A DNA stretch of 41,402 bases from Lachnospiraceae bacterium (lineage in GTDB: Bacteria > Bacillota > Clostridia > Lachnospirales > Lachnospiraceae): assembly GCA_017523785.1 (NCBI GenBank), contig JAFWVX010000003.1, positions 1-41,402 of the forward strand, given 5' to 3'. The translations under genes were made by a program, and so were the position numbers. Position 1 is the stretch's first letter; every line of letters begins with the position of its first letter. Below the pieces are notes generated by a model. The model worked only from the letters and a program-made list of their open reading frames with translations, was not told the origin of the DNA and searched no databases. Positions 32,133 to 41,357 of the stretch are shown here, in pieces.

Positions 32133-32690
32133 ATGATAATGTTAGAAATGAGTGCACGTCACGTTCACGTTTCAAAAGAAGACTTAGAGACCTTATTTGG
32201 AAAAGGTTATGAATTAAAAAAGAAAAAAGACCTCTCTCAGCCAGGACAATTTGCCTGTGAAGAGAAGGTTGAGGTAATAGGAGAAAGAGGTTCTGCAATG
32301 CTCTCTATCTTAGGTCCAGAGAGGAAAGAGACTCAAGTCGAGATATCTCTCACTGACGGAAGATCTCTTGGTCTTAAAGCGCCTGTTCGCGAATCAGGCG
32401 ACCTTCACGATGCTGGTCCAGTAACTTTAAAAGGTCCTGCAGGCGAAGTAAAAAAAGATCATGCTGTCATCTGTGCTAAGAGACATATACATATGACTGA
32501 GGCAGATGCAAAAACTCACAATGTAACTAACGGTGAGATAGTAAAAGTTGAAGTTAACTCACCTGTGAGAAAATTAATTTTTGATGATGTAGTAATCAGA
32601 GTAAGTAACTCATATGCACTCGCTATGCACATCGACACCGATGAGGCAAATGCCTGTGTAGGAGCAACTGAAGCTAAAATTATAAAATAG
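32133..32690 (+). CDS. pduL: PduL-type phosphate acyltransferase
   Basis: A 185-aa zinc-dependent phosphotransacylase that interconverts acyl-CoA and acyl phosphate (propanoyl or acetyl). It shows the duplicated PduL layout: N-terminal SARHVHVSKEDLE and second-half AKRHIHMTEADA, both with paired His metal ligands, plus LGPERKETQVEISLTD and the C-terminal AMHIDTDEANA. There is no N-terminal microcompartment-targeting extension: it starts directly at IMLEMSARH, so it is probably a cytosolic housekeeping enzyme. GGAGGAG precedes the ATG. It lies 50 nt upstream of ackA, so PduL likely replaces the classical Pta to make acetyl phosphate for ATP formation. Confidence 0.93.
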   Translation: MIMLEMSARHVHVSKEDLETLFGKGYELKKKKDLSQPGQFACEEKVEVIGERGSAMLSILGPERKETQVEISLTDGRSLGLKAPVRESGDLHDAGPVTLKGPAGEVKKDHAVICAKRHIHMTEADAKTHNVTNGEIVKVEVNSPVRKLIFDDVVIRVSNSYALAMHIDTDEANACVGATEAKIIK

Positions 32691-32696
32691 TAACAT

Positions 32697-32721
32697 CGTA
32701 GGGGCTTTTCCCTGCGAGCCC
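32697..32721. repeat. Degenerate palindromic repeat between pduL and ackA
   Basis: CGTAGGGGCttttccctGCGAGCCC retains the GTAGGGGC and GCGAGCCC ends of the single-hairpin family, but the left arm and the loop have mutated. It starts about 6 nt after the pduL TAG stop. Confidence 0.72.
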
Positions 32722-32740
32722 AATTTTAAAGGAGAAAATT

Positions 32741-33931
32741 ATGAATGTATTAGTAGTTAACTGCGGTTCTTCATCACTCAAGTATCAATTGATCAACATG
32801 GAAAATGAATCAGTTATTGCAAAAGGACTTGTAGAAAGAATTGGCATCGATGGTTCTAACATCGTGCAAAAAGTTCCTGGCAAAGATGATTACAAGATTG
32901 AGAAGCCATTGAAAGACCATGTTGAGGCAGCAACTCTTATGTTTTCTACATTGACAGATTCAACTCATGGAGCTGTAAAATCACTTGATGAAATCTCTGC
33001 CATAGGTCACAGAGTTCTCCATGGCGGTATGAAATTTACTGAATCAGTATTAGTTGATGATAAGGTTAAAGATGTTATAAAGGAATGTTTTGACCTTGGA
33101 CCTCTTCACAACCCTGCAAACTTAATGGGTATAGAGGCTTGCGAGAAAAATGCTCCAGGAAAGAAAAATGTTGCAGTATTTGACACTACTTTCGGTATGA
33201 GTATGGAGGAGAAGGCTTATCTCTATGCCATCCCTTATGAATACTTTGAGAAATATTCAATTCGTCGCTATGGTTTCCACGGAACAAGCCACATGTTTGT
33301 ATCAAGAGAGACAATCAAATTTGGAAATCTTAAACCAGATGCAAAAGTTATAGTTTGCCACCTTGGAAATGGTGCTTCTATCTCAGCTTCTATCGGCGGT
33401 AAATGTGTAGACACTTCTATGGGACTCACACCGCTTGAAGGTCTCGTAATGGGTACTCGTAGTGGTGACCTTGACCCTGCTATCGTTCAATACATTAGCC
33501 ACAAAGAAAATAAAAATGTTGATGAAGTTTTAAATATCTTAAATAAAAAGTCTGGCTTACTCGGACTTAGTGGAATCTCATCAGATTGCAGAGACATAAG
33601 TAAGAAATTGGCTGAGAAAGATCCAGGGGCAGTTAGAACATATAATGTAATGCTCTATAGAATTGCAAAATACATTGGTGCATACATGGTTGCTCTCGCC
33701 GGATGTGATGCAATATCATTTACAGCAGGTATTGGTGAAAATGACATCGCGATAAGAAAAGCAGTTTGTGATTACCTTTCATTCTTAGGTGTAAAGATTG
33801 ATGATGAAAGAAATAATATAAGAGGCGAAGCAAGACTTATATCAACAGATGATTCAAAAATAAAAGTATTCTTAATGCCAACAAATGAAGAATTAATGAT
33901 AGCAAGAGAAACTTTAAGACTTGCAAAATAA
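32741..33931 (+). CDS. ackA: Acetate kinase
   Basis: A 396-aa acetate kinase converting acetyl phosphate and ADP to acetate and ATP (or propionyl phosphate likewise). The N-terminal MNVLVVNCGSSSLKYQL phosphate block, GHRVLHGG, the FDTTFG active-site block with its conserved Asp, RRYGFHGTSH, HLGNGAS, the GLMMGTRSGD-type stretch GLVMGTRSGDLDP and FTAGIGEN are all present. Length is typical. AAAGGAG lies 7 nt before the ATG. It is co-transcribed with pduL and ends at a bidirectional terminator facing deoC. Confidence 0.97.
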   Translation: MNVLVVNCGSSSLKYQLINMENESVIAKGLVERIGIDGSNIVQKVPGKDDYKIEKPLKDHVEAATLMFSTLTDSTHGAVKSLDEISAIGHRVLHGGMKFTESVLVDDKVKDVIKECFDLGPLHNPANLMGIEACEKNAPGKKNVAVFDTTFGMSMEEKAYLYAIPYEYFEKYSIRRYGFHGTSHMFVSRETIKFGNLKPDAKVIVCHLGNGASISASIGGKCVDTSMGLTPLEGLVMGTRSGDLDPAIVQYISHKENKNVDEVLNILNKKSGLLGLSGISSDCRDISKKLAEKDPGAVRTYNVMLYRIAKYIGAYMVALAGCDAISFTAGIGENDIAIRKAVCDYLSFLGVKIDDERNNIRGEARLISTDDSKIKVFLMPTNEELMIARETLRLAK

Positions 33932-33942
33932 AAAATGTAAAA

Positions 33943-33975
33943 TAAAAAGGGTGCGGAATGAACCGCACCTTTTTT
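33943..33975. terminator. Bidirectional terminator between ackA and deoC
   Basis: GGTGCGG-aatgaa-CCGCACC (33950-33956 with 33963-33969) is a perfect 7-bp stem flanked by A residues on the left and T residues on the right, so it works for both converging genes. Confidence 0.9.
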
Positions 33976-33989
33976 ATTCTTAGTTCTAA

Positions 33990-34649
33990 TTATAACTCTT
34001 TTGCTATCTCTTCTGTCCTACTTACACCAAATCTTCTTGCTCCAGCCGCATAAAGTGCTTCTACATCAGATTTAGTCTTTATACCACCTGCTGCTTTAAT
34101 CTTACACTTATCTCCTACAACTTCTTTCATAAGTTTTACATCAGCTACAGTTGCACCAGTAGGTGCGAAGCCTGTTGAAGTTTTTACAAAGTCTACCCCC
34201 ACTTCTCTACATATCTCACAAACTTTTCTCTTTTCTTCATCTGTGAGGTAGGCATTTTCAATTATTACTTTTAAAAGTTTATTGCTCCAACTAACTGCTA
34301 CAAAGATTTCTTTTATCTCTTCCTTAACATAATCATATTTTTTATCTTTAAGTGCAGCGACATTTATAACCATGTCTATCTCATCTGCTCCATTCTTTAT
34401 AGCATCCTTAGTCTCTAAAACTTTTACCTCTTTAGTATTCTGTCCAAGCGGGAATCCTATAACTGTGCAAACTTTTACTCCACTACCCTTCAAAAAGTCG
34501 CTTGCATACTTCACATAATAAGGATTTATACAAACAGATGCAGTGTGATATCTCTTCGCAAACTCAAGTACCTTTAGGACATCTGCCTCTGTAGCATTTG
34601 CCTTGAGGACGGTGTGGTCTGCCATTGTTAAAAAACTATGTTTATCCAT
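33990..34649 (-). CDS. deoC: Deoxyribose-phosphate aldolase
   Basis: A 219-aa class I aldolase that splits 2-deoxyribose-5-phosphate to glyceraldehyde-3-phosphate and acetaldehyde. The Schiff-base Lys156 is in FVKTSTGF, the second Lys in KIKAAGGIKT, and the N-terminal half has TVIGFPLG and EIDMVINVAAL. Length is typical. AGGAG precedes the ATG. It is the last gene of the nucleoside importer operon (8 nt after the second permease), which supports uptake and catabolism of deoxynucleosides. Confidence 0.96.
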   Translation of the reverse strand: MDKHSFLTMADHTVLKANATEADVLKVLEFAKRYHTASVCINPYYVKYASDFLKGSGVKVCTVIGFPLGQNTKEVKVLETKDAIKNGADEIDMVINVAALKDKKYDYVKEEIKEIFVAVSWSNKLLKVIIENAYLTDEEKRKVCEICREVGVDFVKTSTGFAPTGATVADVKLMKEVVGDKCKIKAAGGIKTKSDVEALYAAGARRFGVSRTEEIAKEL

Positions 34650-34657
34650 TTATGCTC

Positions 34658-35611
34658 CTATCTCTTCATCTTATCAAATGGTATACCTGATGCTCTTGGT
34701 GCTGCAGACTTCTTTGAAGTGAATATGAGAACTAATATTGTAGCAATATATGGAATCATCTTATATATATTACTTTGGATATTGAGTGCAAATAAGAATG
34801 GTATACTTGCATAACTATTTGACAATGCCTTCATAAATCCAAAGAAGAATGATGCAAAGAGTATGTATTTAGGTTTCCATTGACCGAAGATAAGAACTGC
34901 TACTGCAAGGAATCCGTAACCAGAAACTGTAGCATTGAAATTAGTTGATGTAGGAACTACGAATACGAGTCCGCCAATTCCTGCAAGTGCTCCTGAGATT
35001 AAAACTCCAGCATATTGAATTAACTCTACTTTTATACCTGCTGTATTTGCAGCATGTGGATTTTCACCACAGGCACGAAGTCTCAAACCGAATTTTGTCT
35101 TGTAGAGAACTAAACTTGATAAAATAAGTATCAATATTCCTATGTAAGTTGTGATATAAGAATTCTTAAATAACATCTCGCCGATTATTGGAATCTTTGA
35201 AAGTATAGGAACCTCTACTATTCTAAATGTATTCTTGAACTCAATCTGTTGCACTGTCTGAATAATTCTTGCGATGAAGATTGCAAATGCAGGTGCAAAC
35301 ATATTAAGTGCTGTTCCAGATATAGTTTGATCTGCTTTTAAATTAACTGATGCAATTGCATGAAATAAACTAAATACTATGCCTGTTGCTGCTGCAATTA
35401 ATATTGCTATTAAGAGCTGTCCATTTCCTGACATAAATCCCTGTGTTAAATTTATAAAGAAAATGCTTGTGAATGCGCCCATTACCATGATACCTTCAAG
35501 TGCAATGTTTACTACGCCTGCTCTCTCACTAAACATTCCTCCGAGAGCAACTATAAGTAATGGTATCATAAAGAGTAATGTCTGCTGTATCAAAAAATAT
35601 AATAAATCCAT
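34658..35611 (-). CDS. Nucleoside-type ABC transporter permease 2
   Basis: A 317-aa integral membrane permease of the BPD_transp_2 family, about eight to ten membrane segments, equivalent to NupQ/RnsD in nucleoside importers. Characteristic blocks are PLLIVALGGMFSERAGVVNIALEGIM at the start (only the first part quoted in families), LRACGENPHAANTAGI and FGQWKPKYIL. It starts 1 nt after the stop of permease 1 and is followed by deoC. The pair of permeases forms the channel for the BMP-type importer. Confidence 0.92.
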   Translation of the reverse strand: MDLLYFLIQQTLLFMIPLLIVALGGMFSERAGVVNIALEGIMVMGAFTSIFFINLTQGFMSGNGQLLIAILIAAATGIVFSLFHAIASVNLKADQTISGTALNMFAPAFAIFIARIIQTVQQIEFKNTFRIVEVPILSKIPIIGEMLFKNSYITTYIGILILILSSLVLYKTKFGLRLRACGENPHAANTAGIKVELIQYAGVLISGALAGIGGLVFVVPTSTNFNATVSGYGFLAVAVLIFGQWKPKYILFASFFFGFMKALSNSYASIPFLFALNIQSNIYKMIPYIATILVLIFTSKKSAAPRASGIPFDKMKR

Positions 35612-35612
35612 A

Positions 35613-36713
35613 CTATGCCCCCTTATTTCCTATCAAATTATATTCTTTGTCTTTCTTCTTCTCATTATATCTTTCAAGAAATTTCTTTATTATGAGTGCA
35701 AATGCTGAGAAGTAAATTATAACTGCAACTATGATATCTATAATTTCTTTTGAGAAATGGAACAATTGAAGATAAAATCCTCCAGCAGTAAGGTATGCTA
35801 TAAAGAGACCACTAAATATAACTCCAATAGGATTACTTACACCTAGAAGTGCTACTGATATACCGTTAAATCCTTCACTTGGTATTACGTCTTTTATCTC
35901 TATATGTCTACCAGTTCCTGATAGAAGCATTATGCCTCCTGCAAGACCTGCTATAGCACCTGCTATAACCATTGAGTAGACAATAGATCTATTTTCATTG
36001 ATACCTGCATACTTACTTGCATTTTTATTAAGTCCACAAGCTTTTAATTCATAACCGAAAGTGGTCTTCTCTAAAATTATATATAATAGTATCGCAACAA
36101 GTATTGCAATTATTATTCCGCTATTTACTGATGAGCCATCAAATATCACATCAAAACCAAGTTTAGGAAGTGTGGCTACTTTTGGAATGTCCTTTGACTC
36201 ATTTCTCAATGCATTAAATAAAACTTTACTTCCCTTTACAGTCATATTTACCCAGAAAAGAGAAACATAGTTTAACATGATACAAGTTATAACTTCATTG
36301 ACATTAAAATAAGCTTTTAGTATTCCTGGTATAGCACCCCAAATTGCTCCAAGAAGTATAGCAAAAAGAAGACCGACCACCCATTGGAAAGGTCCAAGTT
36401 GAGGGCAGGTTAGACCGATTACAACTGCACCGAATGCGCCCATTAAAAATTGTCCTGAGCCTCCGATATTGAAAAGTCCTGTCTTGAAAGCAAATCCTAC
36501 AGAAAGACCGCAAAGTATAAGCGGGGTTGCATAATATAGAACTTGTCCTACACCTTTAGTTCCATGTGTTAAAGATCCAGTAAGTATAGTTACAAATCCA
36601 GCAACTGCCTCAGTTGGATTTGACAAAATCAATATTATAAATCCAATTATAAGACCACACACTATTGCAGCAAGTGATGAAATAAAAGGTGCAAAATCCT
36701 TTTTTCTTTTCAT
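35613..36713 (-). CDS. Nucleoside-type ABC transporter permease 1
   Basis: A 366-aa integral membrane permease of the BPD_transp_2 family, equivalent to NupP/RnsC. It has about ten membrane segments, with the conserved FKTGLFNIGGSGQFLMGAF block near residue 75 and LKACGLNKNASKYAGIN near residue 225. It directly follows the ATPase gene (1 nt gap) and precedes permease 2 by 1 nt, a tightly coupled set. The C-terminal cytoplasmic tail is Lys/Glu-rich. Confidence 0.92.
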   Translation of the reverse strand: MKRKKDFAPFISSLAAIVCGLIIGFIILILSNPTEAVAGFVTILTGSLTHGTKGVGQVLYYATPLILCGLSVGFAFKTGLFNIGGSGQFLMGAFGAVVIGLTCPQLGPFQWVVGLLFAILLGAIWGAIPGILKAYFNVNEVITCIMLNYVSLFWVNMTVKGSKVLFNALRNESKDIPKVATLPKLGFDVIFDGSSVNSGIIIAILVAILLYIILEKTTFGYELKACGLNKNASKYAGINENRSIVYSMVIAGAIAGLAGGIMLLSGTGRHIEIKDVIPSEGFNGISVALLGVSNPIGVIFSGLFIAYLTAGGFYLQLFHFSKEIIDIIVAVIIYFSAFALIIKKFLERYNEKKKDKEYNLIGNKGA

Positions 36714-36714
36714 A

Positions 36715-38271
36715 TTATGCCACCTCCTTCATATTCATTCTTTTGCCGCCTGCCATATAAAGTCCTAACTCATTTAAATCAAGATTTTGGATATCTGTGA
36801 ACTCTGCAACAATCTCACCTTCAAACATAACTAAAATTCTATCTGCGAGATTCATAACTTCTTCAAGTTCAAATGACACAAGTAAAACTCCTATTCCCAT
36901 ATCTCTTTGTTTTACTATGCTCTTATGAATATACTCTATCGCACCTACATCAAGACCACGAGTAGGTTGAACTGCTATCATAAGCTTATGTTCTTTTGTC
37001 ATTTCTCTTGCGATAATTATTTTTTGTTGATTTCCACCTGACATATTTCGAACTATGCTTGTTCCACCCGCCATACTTCTTATATCATACTCGTCTATCA
37101 ATTCATCAGTGTATTCAGCAATTTCTTTTTCCTTTAAGAAACCTGAGTGTGAAAATCTTTTTTCAAAATACTCCTGAAGCACCATATTCTTTTCCATGTC
37201 ATAGTCAAGTATAAGTCCATCTCTATGTCTATCTTCTGGAATATGTGATATACCATGAGTATTTTTATATCTTATAGACTTATGTGTGAAATCCTGTCCA
37301 TCTATTTTAATTGTTCCAGATTTAAGCGGTTTAGTTCCTGTAATTCCTTTTATAAGTTCTGATTGACCATTTCCATCAATTCCAGCTATACAAACTATCT
37401 CACCAGCTCTAACATCAAAACTTACATCACGAACTTTATCTTTATGTCCTCTCTCACCTGCAACTGATAAATGTCTAACTTCAAGCACTACATTTCCTGG
37501 TTTTGCTGGAGCCTTATCAACTTTAAGATTAACTTTTCTTCCGACCATCATCTCTGACAATTCTTCTTTAGAAACTTTGTCAACATCTACTGTCGCTATA
37601 CATTTTCCTTTTCTTAAAATTGTGCATCTATCAGCAACTTCTTTAATCTCATCAAGTTTATGAGATATGAATAATATAGATTTCCCCTCTGCTTTTAAAT
37701 TCTTAACAATAGTCATAAACTCTCTTATCTCTTGAGGTGTTAAAACTGCAGTTGGCTCATCAAAAATCATAATGTCATTGTTTCTAAACAACATCTTCAA
37801 TATTTCTGTTCTCTGCTGCATACCTACAGTTATATCTTCTATCTTCGCATCTGGATCTAAGTCAAAATGATATTTATTACATAACTCCACAACTCTCTTT
37901 CTTGCATCAGCAAGTTTTAACAGTCCAAGATGTGTTTCTTCAACACCAAGAACTATGTTTTCAAGTATTGTAAAATTATGAACAAGCTTAAAATGCTGAT
38001 GAACCATACCGATACCAAGTTTATTGGCTGTAACGGCATTATCAATAACCTCTTTTTTTCCATTTACATATATTTCTCCGCTGTCAGCCTTGTAGAGTCC
38101 AAACAACACATTCATAAGTGTTGATTTTCCTGCTCCATTTTCACCAAGAAGAGCATGCACTTCACCTTTTCTTAACCGCAAAGTGACATTGTCATTTGCA
38201 ATCTTTTTATTGAATGACAATGTGATGTTCTTCATTTCTATCGCATAATTTTCATTTGCATTGTTTCCCAT
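36715..38271 (-). CDS. Nucleoside-type ABC transporter ATPase (double ATPase)
   Basis: Double-domain ATPase of 518 aa in the NupO/RnsB family. The first half has Walker A GENGAGKST and Walker B IMIFDEPTAVLTP with the ITVGMQQR signature. The second half has degenerate Walker A GIDGNGQSE and signature NMSGGNQQK with MIAVQPTRGLDVG in place of a Walker B acid; this asymmetry is usual for the family. ATG 38271 was chosen because AAAGGA lies at good spacing; an ATG six bases earlier is too close. It energises import with the two permeases and the BMP lipoprotein. A stem-loop separates it from the upstream lipoprotein gene. Confidence 0.93.
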   Translation of the reverse strand: MGNNANENYAIEMKNITLSFNKKIANDNVTLRLRKGEVHALLGENGAGKSTLMNVLFGLYKADSGEIYVNGKKEVIDNAVTANKLGIGMVHQHFKLVHNFTILENIVLGVEETHLGLLKLADARKRVVELCNKYHFDLDPDAKIEDITVGMQQRTEILKMLFRNNDIMIFDEPTAVLTPQEIREFMTIVKNLKAEGKSILFISHKLDEIKEVADRCTILRKGKCIATVDVDKVSKEELSEMMVGRKVNLKVDKAPAKPGNVVLEVRHLSVAGERGHKDKVRDVSFDVRAGEIVCIAGIDGNGQSELIKGITGTKPLKSGTIKIDGQDFTHKSIRYKNTHGISHIPEDRHRDGLILDYDMEKNMVLQEYFEKRFSHSGFLKEKEIAEYTDELIDEYDIRSMAGGTSIVRNMSGGNQQKIIIAREMTKEHKLMIAVQPTRGLDVGAIEYIHKSIVKQRDMGIGVLLVSFELEEVMNLADRILVMFEGEIVAEFTDIQNLDLNELGLYMAGGKRMNMKEVA

Positions 38272-38309
38272 AATCATCCTTTCACTTCTCTTTTGCTTTT
38301 AACTTATAT

Positions 38310-38341
38310 AAAAAATAGGACTCAAAATTTTTTGAGTCCTA
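38310..38341 (-). terminator. Intra-operon stem-loop between the BMP gene and the ATPase gene
   Basis: On the minus strand TAGGACTCAAAA-TTTTGAGTCCTA-type arms form a stem of at least ten pairs followed by TTTTTT. It lies about 18 nt after the lipoprotein stop. Partial termination here would leave the binding protein in excess over the membrane subunits. Confidence 0.75.
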
Positions 38342-38358
38342 CTTTCATATGATATAAA

Positions 38359-39483
38359 TTATTCAATAAAAGTCACTTTTGTATTTGATAAATTAGTTAA
38401 TGCTGTTGCTGGATTACTTTCTGTAACATCATTAAAGATGTTAAATTTACCTGCTTTTAAGTCATTATAAACAACATCATAATCAGCTTTAGTAAATGTA
38501 TTAAATCTTGCATTGTCCATAGCAGCACCAACACCATTATTCTTTGCATTAAATACTGTTGTCTTTCCACCTGGGAATTTGCCATCATAGAACATTGTGA
38601 TTCCGTCGTAAACTGAATTTGAAAGAAGCTTTATAGCAGATGTAATAACTGTATCACTTTCTGAATATTGATCAACATCTACACCAATAACCTTTGCAAC
38701 AAACTTTCCTTCTTGTTGATTCTTTCCTTCAGCTGCACTCATTGCTGAGTTACCAACAGCACCGCCACAACCGAATACTACTTCTGTACCGGCATTATAC
38801 CAAGAAGAAGCAAGTGCTTGAGCTTCTGGAGTAGCTGCAAATGCTCCTGTGTAGTTGTAAACTACTTCACAATTTACACCGAGTTCTTTTGCTGCTGCAT
38901 CTATTCCTTGAATATATCCAAATCCGAAACGAACAACTGCTGGAACTGCCATACCACCTAAGAAACCAAGTTTAGTGTTGCCGTCTTTTACTGCTGCATA
39001 ACCAGCAAGGAACCCTGCTTCGTCCTCTTGATATAGGATAGGCATAGTATTGCTTCCTGTCTTATATGTGCTGTAATCTGCAGTATGTGGCTCACCATCA
39101 AGAAGAATGAAGTGAGTATCTGGATACTTTTCTTGAGCAAGATATACTGGCTCTTCAAATAAGTAACCTGGGCATACAACTAACTTTGCTCCACCTTCGA
39201 TAGCAAGTTCAATTGTCTCAAAATAAGCATTAGTCTCTGCTGCTTGTGGTTGATAGTACTTGTGAGAAATGCCTTTTTCATTTGCATACTTTACAAGACC
39301 TTCCCATGCACCTTGGTTAAATGACTTATCGTCAATAGTTCCAAGATCAGTTACAAGTGCCAATTCAAATGTCTCCTTGTTTGATGAAGCAGAAGCACCT
39401 GAAGTAGCTGCTTGCTTTTGACCACATGCTACAAGTGTCAACACCATAGCAAGAGCCAATAAAGTAGATAATAATTTTTTCAT
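38359..39483 (-). CDS. BMP-family nucleoside-binding lipoprotein
   Basis: Extracellular substrate-binding lipoprotein of 374 aa, basic membrane protein (BMP/PnrA/Med) family, lipobox LVAC at residues 17-20. Typical blocks are LVTDLGTIDDKSFNQGAWEGL near residue 44 (first 20 residues define the family), YYQPQAAETNAYFE, GFLGGMAVPAVVRFGFGY and VIGVDVDQYSES. Members bind purine nucleosides and related compounds. GGAGGG precedes the ATG. It is the first gene of the importer operon ending in deoC, which favours a nucleoside ligand; the exact specificity is not readable. Confidence 0.95.
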   Translation of the reverse strand: MKKLLSTLLALAMVLTLVACGQKQAATSGASASSNKETFELALVTDLGTIDDKSFNQGAWEGLVKYANEKGISHKYYQPQAAETNAYFETIELAIEGGAKLVVCPGYLFEEPVYLAQEKYPDTHFILLDGEPHTADYSTYKTGSNTMPILYQEDEAGFLAGYAAVKDGNTKLGFLGGMAVPAVVRFGFGYIQGIDAAAKELGVNCEVVYNYTGAFAATPEAQALASSWYNAGTEVVFGCGGAVGNSAMSAAEGKNQQEGKFVAKVIGVDVDQYSESDTVITSAIKLLSNSVYDGITMFYDGKFPGGKTTVFNAKNNGVGAAMDNARFNTFTKADYDVVYNDLKAGKFNIFNDVTESNPATALTNLSNTKVTFIE

Positions 39484-39510
39484 GATAATTTCCCTCCGAA
39501 ATTTTATTTT

Positions 39511-39516
39511 ATTATA
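39511..39516 (-). promoter_or_regulatory. Possible -10 box of the nucleoside importer operon
   Basis: TATAAT on the minus strand, 27 nt before the BMP lipoprotein start. No good -35 hexamer is seen 16-18 nt upstream (AAGAAA at best), so an activator may be needed or the site may be fortuitous. Confidence 0.35.
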
Positions 39517-39591
39517 GAAACCTTGTTCACCAGTTTCTTAAAATACTCTTAATATATTACCACATTTTTCATAAATTTTATAGTGCTTTTT

Positions 39592-41313
39592 TTACCTAGT
39601 TCCGCCCCCTGAGCCTCCGCCCGAGAAGCCTCCGCCACCGCCAAGAGATGCCATTCCGCCAAAGCCTTCTGCCGCCATTGTTGCAGCCTTTGCCATCTCT
39701 GCGGCTCTCCTTGCATTGTAGGTGCTATAATATAAGTTTCTAAAATAGATATCTGATACATAGTAAGTATTTGAAATCTTCTCTATCTCAACTAACTTAT
39801 CAGGATATACTTCTTTAAGTTCAGATAGCACCTTCTTAGCTATCCCAAAGAGTGTGGCATATACCATCAGGTCTTCCCAAATTATGCCTTCCATTACACC
39901 TCTTTCATTTATAAGTGTAAACTCGTCTAAGAACTTTCTAAGCCCATAAACTTCAGACAACTCTTTTTTGCCTTTTTCATTTAAATCGTTTAATCTTTTA
40001 CCGCCTACTCTATTGTAGCAGTCCTCTTGATTAAGTGCATTATGTCCTTTTGTATCAAGTGATTTTATATAATCAGTAAGTGCTTCGTAATTTTTCTGTG
40101 CATACTTTTTAAGTTCATTTTCTTGAAGCACCCCATCATCACCAGCCGCTTTTATTATAATGTCATACAATTCTCTTAAAAGCGGTTCAGTCGGTGCCTC
40201 GCCCACTCTAAGACTTGTGCTGATTTTTTCATTTCCAAAAAAGCCATATGACTTTTCTTGTATAGGTTCAAGATTGCCACTGTTAATTAATTTCATAATG
40301 ATGGCACCTATGACATTTGTTTCTTTATTTTTCCAAATGTCAAAATCTTTATATAGCATATGTGTCATCACCAAGTTTCCACCATTTGGATTATCTCTAA
40401 AATAATTTACTTCTTTATAAAAATTTTTTAATTCGGCTTTTCTTTTTATTTTAGCAACTATTGATGCAATTAAGGCAATGAAAAATATAACATATATTCC
40501 CGCAAAAAGAATGTCAGATAGTGATGGTCCTCGTCTCTTATTTCTCTCTAAGGTTTCTGCATAACTACTATTCTCAAGTGCCTTATTCAATACCGCATTT
40601 TCAAAAGTCTCACCTACTTCTACATTTGGAGTTAGTAATCCTTTAAAAATCTTAAGAGTTATATTCATGTAGTTGCTTCCTCTTAGTGCTTGATTGCTGT
40701 ATGCAACTGCATATCCCTCTTCTGAAAATGTTGCCATTCCACTATATCCAAAGCCCCAAATCCTCGCGATGTCAGATGTTAACTTCCTATCGCCATCAAC
40801 TCCTATCCTTAAAACAACATCACTTGGAAATGTAATCATATTTGGATTTACAAATTGAAAATTGAAACCGTCTGCATCTGTGTAGGATTTCACAAGTGGG
40901 TCTATATCGTAGCTAAAAGTATATATATTATTGCCATACTCTGATATTCCAAAACAAAGTTCCACACCCTTAGCCGTGCGGTAAATGCCGTATCTCCATT
41001 TTTTACTTTCGAAACTCCAGTCTGGGTTCCAAGTATCTGCTTCTAAATATTCTCTACCATCTTTCCATACTTTCAAGTTATTGACAATTAAACTCTTGTC
41101 CTCTATAGGTAGGTATACTTCTGTCCCCTCATTAAATGTGCCTGCCCACCTCTGTGTTATAGTTGCACTACCATTATTATGTATTGCAACATCAATGTCC
41201 ATTTTGTCTATATGGTTTTTGGCAAGACATAATGAGCAAGTGAAAATTGATATGAGAATGGTGCTCACAAGTAGCAATAATATTTTATTCATTTTTCTTA
41301 TTATACTTTTCAT
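39592..41313 (-). CDS. DUF2207-containing membrane protein with a Gly-rich C-terminus
   Basis: Predicted exported membrane protein of the DUF2207 family, 573 aa from ATG 41313 (alternative ATG 41292). A frame open to 41385 is rejected as a start because its first 24 codons only translate palindromic repeats. It has a signal or first membrane segment (KILLLLVSTILISIF), the DUF2207 beta-rich ectodomain (about 30-230, ITQRWAGTFNEGTEVYLPI), a second membrane helix near residue 270 (ILFAGIYVIFFIALIASIV), a cytoplasmic region of about 270 aa and the usual Gly/Ser-rich tail GGGGGFSGGGSGGG. Function of the family is unknown. Neither start has a clear ribosome site. It lies upstream of the importer operon, same strand, without visible terminator between them. 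Confidence 0.85.
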   Translation of the reverse strand: MKSIIRKMNKILLLLVSTILISIFTCSLCLAKNHIDKMDIDVAIHNNGSATITQRWAGTFNEGTEVYLPIEDKSLIVNNLKVWKDGREYLEADTWNPDWSFESKKWRYGIYRTAKGVELCFGISEYGNNIYTFSYDIDPLVKSYTDADGFNFQFVNPNMITFPSDVVLRIGVDGDRKLTSDIARIWGFGYSGMATFSEEGYAVAYSNQALRGSNYMNITLKIFKGLLTPNVEVGETFENAVLNKALENSSYAETLERNKRRGPSLSDILFAGIYVIFFIALIASIVAKIKRKAELKNFYKEVNYFRDNPNGGNLVMTHMLYKDFDIWKNKETNVIGAIIMKLINSGNLEPIQEKSYGFFGNEKISTSLRVGEAPTEPLLRELYDIIIKAAGDDGVLQENELKKYAQKNYEALTDYIKSLDTKGHNALNQEDCYNRVGGKRLNDLNEKGKKELSEVYGLRKFLDEFTLINERGVMEGIIWEDLMVYATLFGIAKKVLSELKEVYPDKLVEIEKISNTYYVSDIYFRNLYYSTYNARRAAEMAKAATMAAEGFGGMASLGGGGGFSGGGSGGGTR

Positions 41314-41324
41314 ATATATGAATC

Positions 41325-41344
41325 GGGCTCGCAGTGCGAGCCCC
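41325..41344. repeat. Single-hairpin palindrome upstream of the DUF2207 gene
   Basis: GGGCTCGCAgTGCGAGCCCC, a perfect 9-bp-arm inverted repeat of the same family with an altered right arm. It is 12 nt from the likely start codon. Confidence 0.85.
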
Positions 41345-41357
41345 AACCAAACTTCAC

